A stretch of DNA of 17,562 bases from JAXGVG01 sp040773965. Lineage in GTDB: Bacteria > Pseudomonadota > Alphaproteobacteria > UBA9219. Position numbers and translations under genes: made by a program. The stretch is from the NCBI GenBank assembly GCA_040773965.1, contig JAXGVG010000022.1, positions 1-17,562 of the forward strand, in the 5' to 3' direction. Of the stretch, positions 14,468 through 17,562 are shown in pieces (positions within the stretch are counted from its first letter, which is position 1; each line of letters begins with the position of its first letter). The notes under the pieces were generated by a model. That model was not told the origin of the DNA. It made no database searches and saw nothing but the letters and a program-made list of their open reading frames with translations.

Positions 14468-15244
14468 TTAAAACTTGATGCTCCTGGTCTCGTAACGGCG
14501 GCCGAGGAAAGCGGGCAGTTTGCCGTGCGTCTGGCTGCCGGGGAACTGGGCCATCTGGTAGGAAGGATCCGTCTTTGTGCGGTAGCTCCAGAGCGCGTCG
14601 GGATTCTGGTGATAGAAAATATCCGACACGGCTTCCGTGCGCACCCAGTCGATGACCTGTTTGCGGTGGACGATTTTCCACACGCCGCCGGGGCCGGAGG
14701 GGCGGCGCTCGAAACGGTCGAGATAACGGCTGCCCATGAACACGTCCTCGCGCCCCGTCGGTTTGTCGAGGCGGAAATGCGCGTGGCAATAGGATTCGAC
14801 AAGCGCGACGTCGCCTTCAAGCTGCGCGCGAATGTTGCCGATCATATGGTGCGACGAGCGCACCTGATGGAGAACGCCCATCACCCAATGCACGTAATCG
14901 TTGGCCGTTCCCTGAAAGATCCCGGGACCGAGGTCGACGGTCGCGTCGGGATGGCAGACCGAGCGCAAAACGGTTTCGTCGATGCGATCCAGCCCCCGCG
15001 CGAAACGATAGAGCATGTCGGCGATTTCGGATTTGTCGACGACGGCCTGAAGACGGGGCGGAAGCTTGGGCGCGTTGGCCGAGCTGCCGACAAGCTGCGA
15101 CATGAGCGAAGGACGCGGCAGCCGTTTCAGAAGCGAAACGCTACTGGCCTTGCGCGCCTTTTTAGGGCTTGCGGCGTTCTTTTTATGCGCGATTTTGGCG
15201 GGCTTTTTGGCCTTCGCCGGTTTCTTTGTTGTCGTTGCAGCCAT
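14468..15244 (-). CDS. SnoaL/NTF2-like protein with Lys/Ala-rich N-terminal tail
   Basis: 258 aa. Residues about 65-210 are an NTF2-like fold of the SnoaL type: DKSEIADMLYRFARGLDRIDETVLRSVCHPDATVDLGPG, then VMGVLHQVRSSHHMIGNIRAQLEG, then GSRYLDRFERRP and WKIVHRKQVIDWVR. Tyr79, Asp86 and His132/133 lie where related dehydratases and isomerases keep active-site residues, so a small-molecule lyase or isomerase is possible; the substrate is unknown. Residues 1-45 are a histone-H1-like tail rich in Lys, Ala and Pro (KKPAKAKKPAKIAHKK) and absent from usual family members, which suggests binding to DNA, RNA or another polyanion. The start has GAGG six bases upstream. It lies downstream of purH on the same strand but 396 bases apart, so it is probably separate. 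Confidence 0.75.
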   Translation of the reverse strand: MAATTTKKPAKAKKPAKIAHKKNAASPKKARKASSVSLLKRLPRPSLMSQLVGSSANAPKLPPRLQAVVDKSEIADMLYRFARGLDRIDETVLRSVCHPDATVDLGPGIFQGTANDYVHWVMGVLHQVRSSHHMIGNIRAQLEGDVALVESYCHAHFRLDKPTGREDVFMGSRYLDRFERRPSGPGGVWKIVHRKQVIDWVRTEAVSDIFYHQNPDALWSYRTKTDPSYQMAQFPGSQTHGKLPAFLGRRYETRSIKF

Positions 15245-15364
15245 CTTGTGCCTCGAACCTATTCCTGGGTCATATATGGCGCGTCCTACTTAGCATGGGT
15301 TGTTTCGCTTTCGTACATATTTTTCAGTGGCTTAGAAAATAGGGGTTTGGCACGAATTAAGATT

Positions 15365-15405
15365 GGGCCAAAATTGGGGGCCAAAACGCCAATTTTTGGT
15401 TTTAT
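15365..15405 (+). repeat. Direct repeats GGGCCAAAA and overlapping hairpins
   Basis: GGGCCAAAA occurs at 15365-15373 and 15378-15386. CCAAAA (15381-15386) pairs with TTTTGG (15394-15399), followed by TTTTA, and CCAAAATTGG (15368-15377) can alternatively pair with CCAATTTTTGG (15389-15399) with a one-base bulge. It could be a weak rightward terminator. Confidence 0.35.
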
Positions 15406-15611
15406 AGTGGTTTGTTACGGCTTGAAATGGTTAAAATCATGTTATTATTGTTTGGGAAACGCTTTTGAGAGGCAGAATTGGAAACCGAACGTTCCTATTT
15501 ATGCCTTGAATGGCGCATTCTAGGTTCTGAACGGACAAATTTAGGGTGCAAACGGGCGTTATTGGCGGCGATTGAGGAAACAATCGGAGGCCCCTGAATC
15601 GAATCTAATAA

Positions 15612-15627
15612 TTAACAAACGGTTAAC
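15612..15627 (+). promoter_or_regulatory. Perfect CtrA-type site TTAA-N7-TTAAC with flanking GANTC
   Basis: TTAACAAACGGTTAAC fits the CtrA consensus TTAA-N7-TTAAC without mismatch. Two adjacent GAATC words (15596-15605) and GACTC (15632-15636) flank it; GANTC is the methylation site of CcrM. CtrA and CcrM are cell-cycle regulators of alphaproteobacteria. The nearest gene it could control is the leftward SnoaL-like gene, 368 bases away. Confidence 0.5.
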
Positions 15628-15640
15628 GCGGGACTCTAAG

Positions 15641-17224
15641 TTAGTGATAGAAGTGCCTGATGCCCGTGAAGACCATGGCTATGCCCGCCTCGTTGGCGGC
15701 GGCGATGACCTCTTCGTCGCGCATGGAGCCGCCGGGCTGGATCACGGCCGTCGCCCCGGCCTCGATCGTCGCCAGCAGACCGTCCGCGAACGGGAAAAAG
15801 GCGTCGGAAGCCGCGACACAACCTTTGGTAAGCGGCGTGGCCAGTTTCAACACCCTGGCCGCGTCTTCGGCCTTACGCGCCGCGATGCGCGCGGAATCCA
15901 CACGGCTCATTTGCCCCGCGCCGATGCCGACCGTCGCGCCGTCTTTGGCATAAACGATGGTGTTTGACTTGACGTGCTTGGCGATGGTGAACGCGAAAAG
16001 CAGGTCGCGCATTTCCTGTTCGGACGGCTGGCGGCCGGTAACCGTTTTCAGGTTCTCCTTGTCGAGAACGACGCTGTCGCGCGACTGCAGCAGATAACCG
16101 CCGGTCACGGCCTTGACGATATGGCCCGGTTCGCGCGGATCTGGCATCGTTTTGGTCAGAAGCACGCGCAGGTTCTTTTTGGCGGCCAGTATTTTTTTTG
16201 CCTCGTCGTCCATGTCCGGCGCGATGATGACTTCGGAAAAAATCGCGGAAATCGCTTCCGCCGTTTTGCCGTCCAGGGGCCGGTTGCACGCGATGATGCC
16301 GCCGAACGCGCTGACCGTGTCGCAGTCGAACGCGCGCTTGTAGGCCGTCAGCAGATCGGGCCCCGTCGCCACGCCGCAGGGATTGGCGTGCTTGATGATG
16401 GCGATGGCGGGCTCTTCCGTGAACTCGCTCACCAGATCGAACGCCGCATCGGTGTCGTTGAGGTTGTTGTAACTCAGTTCCTTGCCTTGAATCTGGATGG
16501 CTGTCGCGACGCCAACTTGGGGGGGCTCGGTCACATAAAAAGCGGCCGTCTGGTGCGGGTTTTCGCCGTACCGCAGCTTTTGCCGCAGGTTCGCCGCGAT
16601 GGTCAACGTATCGGGGTATTCCTCGCCAAGCTGCTTGGCGAACCAGCCGCTCACGGCGGCATCGTAGCTGGCGGTGTGCGCGTAGGCCGCCGCAGCCAGC
16701 TTCTTGCGGAATTCGAGCGTCGTCGCGCCTTTGTTGGCCTTCATCTCTTCCAGCAAGGCGTCGTACTGCGCCGGGTCGGTAACGACGGTGACGAAGTCAT
16801 GATTTTTGGCGGCGGCACGGACCATCGTGGGGCCGCCGATGTCGATGTTTTCAATGCAGGTCTCGAAGTCCGCGCCGCGCGCGACGGTGGCGCGGAAGGG
16901 ATACAGGTTCACGACCACAAGATCGATGGGCGGAATGTTGTGTTGCTCCGCTTCTTTTTGATGCTTTTTCTCATCGCGGCGGTAGAGAAGGCCGCCGTGG
17001 ATTTTGGGGTGCAGCGTCTTGACGCGCCCGTCCATCATTTCGGGAAAGCCGGTGTAATCGCCGACTTCGGTGACCTTGATGCTCGCTTGCCGCAGCTTTT
17101 CCGCCGAGCCGCCCGTGGAGAGAATCTCGACGTTGTATGAGGCCAGTTGTTTGGCGAGTTCGACAAGCCCGTTCTTGTCGGAAACGGAGATCAGCGCGCG
17201 GGCGATTTTGGGATTCTGAGCCAT
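15641..17224 (-). CDS. purH: Bifunctional AICAR formyltransferase/IMP cyclohydrolase PurH
   Basis: 527 aa, full length (E. coli 529). It carries out the last two steps of purine synthesis: formyl transfer from 10-formyl-tetrahydrofolate to AICAR, then ring closure to IMP. The N-terminal MGS-like cyclohydrolase domain (1-about 150) has ALISVSDKNGLVELAKQL, STGGSAEKL and DGRVKTLHPKIHGGLL. The C-terminal transformylase domain has LRYGENPHQTAAFY (217-230), the catalytic Lys-His in IIKHANPCG (276-284), and DAFFPFADGL and QPGGSMRDEEV near the end. The ATG at 17224 has AAGGA about 9 bases upstream. It is read leftward out of a structured region at 17320-17470 and has no obvious operon partner. Confidence 0.97.
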   Translation of the reverse strand: MAQNPKIARALISVSDKNGLVELAKQLASYNVEILSTGGSAEKLRQASIKVTEVGDYTGFPEMMDGRVKTLHPKIHGGLLYRRDEKKHQKEAEQHNIPPIDLVVVNLYPFRATVARGADFETCIENIDIGGPTMVRAAAKNHDFVTVVTDPAQYDALLEEMKANKGATTLEFRKKLAAAAYAHTASYDAAVSGWFAKQLGEEYPDTLTIAANLRQKLRYGENPHQTAAFYVTEPPQVGVATAIQIQGKELSYNNLNDTDAAFDLVSEFTEEPAIAIIKHANPCGVATGPDLLTAYKRAFDCDTVSAFGGIIACNRPLDGKTAEAISAIFSEVIIAPDMDDEAKKILAAKKNLRVLLTKTMPDPREPGHIVKAVTGGYLLQSRDSVVLDKENLKTVTGRQPSEQEMRDLLFAFTIAKHVKSNTIVYAKDGATVGIGAGQMSRVDSARIAARKAEDAARVLKLATPLTKGCVAASDAFFPFADGLLATIEAGATAVIQPGGSMRDEEVIAAANEAGIAMVFTGIRHFYH

Positions 17225-17324
17225 GATGCATCCTTAAAAAAGGGAGTCGAAAGAGACCTTTACGAGTACGGCGATGGACCAAGAATTGCAAGCGAATCGC
17301 TTTTGTGCCGCATGCGCCTTATAC

Positions 17325-17341
17325 TCATTCATTTTGAATGA
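17325..17341. promoter_or_regulatory. Palindrome in the purH promoter region, possible operator
   Basis: TCATTCA (17325-17331), three T, then TGAATGA (17335-17341). On the purH strand it directly precedes TATAAG, a candidate -10 about 100 bases before the start codon, so a bound regulator would block this promoter. Confidence 0.4.
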
Positions 17342-17401
17342 TTTATGCTTTTAGAATTCACAACACAACGGGAGGGATTCCCCCTCACCGGCAAAAACCA
17401 A

Positions 17402-17420
17402 TGGTTTGCTGTGCAAACCA
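17402..17420. repeat. Hairpin TGGTTTGC/GCAAACCA
   Basis: A perfect 8-bp stem with a TGT loop. Its right arm GCAAACC could pair instead with GGTTTGC at 17458-17464, so it competes with the next hairpin. Confidence 0.5.
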
Positions 17421-17433
17421 AACAGACTGCTGA

Positions 17434-17468
17434 CAAACCCCGGTATTTTCATACTGGGGTTTGCTTTT
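17434..17468 (+). terminator. Long hairpin, terminator candidate
   Basis: CAAACCCCGGTAT (17434-17446) pairs along 13 positions with ATACTGGGGTTTG (17451-17463), with one G-T wobble and a TTTC loop; CTTTT follows on the + strand. Read on the purH strand the loop is GAAA but no U-run follows. It may end a rightward transcript or protect the end of an upstream leftward gene. Confidence 0.55.
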
Positions 17469-17562
17469 GGTATCGAAGAATGAAGGATGGGAATAGAGTG
17501 AGGGTCGGCCTCACCATGCCGCCAAGGGATAGGGCGCGGCGGTTAAAGCGAGAGCCATTTTC

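Larger units (their letters stand above)
15245..15640. other. 396-nt AT-rich spacer between purH and the SnoaL-like gene
   Basis: No gene seen; only tiny chance ORFs of 13 to 15 codons. A repeat pair and hairpin lie at 15365-15405, and a perfect CtrA-type site with three GANTC words at 15596-15636. CATATATG near 15271 could serve as a -10 for the leftward gene. I see no DnaA-box cluster, so this is not an obvious replication origin. Confidence 0.5.
17225..17562. other. Upstream region of purH up to the window edge
   Basis: 338 bases with no proven gene. It holds a 7-bp palindrome (17325-17341), hairpins at 17402-17420 and 17434-17463, and three GANTC words (near 17246, 17293 and 17376). On the minus strand a frame is open from the window edge to a TGA near 17444 (about 37 codons) and could be the end of an upstream gene, but I do not recognise it. 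Confidence 0.45.

Noticed and set aside
15245..15640. Replication origin
   Set aside because: A CtrA site and AT-rich sequence are present, but I find no DnaA-box cluster and none of the usual neighbours such as hemE or parAB.
15974..17140. A 388-codon plus-strand frame opposite purH
   Set aside because: Shadow of a certain, full-length purH gene.
17402..17468. ZTP (pfl) riboswitch upstream of purH
   Set aside because: The expected conserved GACUGGCG-type core and pseudoknot are not visible on either strand.

Overview
The window looks like chromosomal DNA of an alphaproteobacterium. The core genes are GC-rich and have alphaproteobacterial character: PhaR with its typical N-terminal domain, LipB, acetyl-CoA synthetase, PurH and a YejA-type binding protein. 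Intergenic spacers are AT-richer and carry GANTC words (CcrM methylation sites) and TTAA-N7-TTAAC-type words (the CtrA consensus). I cannot name a genus. The order is a mosaic of single housekeeping genes separated by sizeable spacers, with lineage-specific genes of lower GC between them.

Layout, left to right: the 3' part of a type IV pilin-like gene (1-530, +); a secreted/membrane protein with a degenerate staphylococcal-nuclease-like domain (667-2412, +); a possible 38-aa ORF (2497-2613); an AT-rich spacer with a palindrome and a near-CtrA site; an apparent two-gene operon of unknown function (2888-3355 and about 3370-4290, +); tRNA-Leu(GAG) (4572-4658, -) with a compound inverted repeat behind it; lipB (4697-5356, +) convergent with phaR (5431-6294, -); a PhaC-like alpha/beta hydrolase (about 6521-7759, +) divergent from phaR; a 487-nt spacer; acsA (8247-10172, +); an orphan DUF5615 PIN-like gene (10194-10778, -); a YejA-like solute-binding protein (10907-12748, +); two tandem, apparently paralogous Cys-rich secreted proteins (12927-13583 and 13836-14399, +), each followed by a hairpin terminator; a SnoaL/NTF2-like protein with a Lys/Ala-rich tail (14468-15244, -); a 396-nt AT-rich spacer with a perfect CtrA-type site; purH (15641-17224, -); and a structured region up to the window edge.

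How they fit together: acsA makes acetyl-CoA, the PhaC-like enzyme and PhaR belong to polyhydroxyalkanoate storage, and lipB supplies lipoate to acetyl-CoA-generating dehydrogenases. The middle of the window therefore has a carbon-storage/acetyl-CoA flavour, although these genes are separate transcription units. The other genes share no obvious pathway.

Most worth a second look: LipB has Cys where the family has its catalytic Lys; the tandem Cys-rich secreted pair; the unknown two-gene operon behind a CtrA-like site; the perfect CtrA site flanked by GANTC words; and the alternative hairpins upstream of purH. I did not find a convincing complete new defence or mobile system, CRISPR array or insertion sequence.
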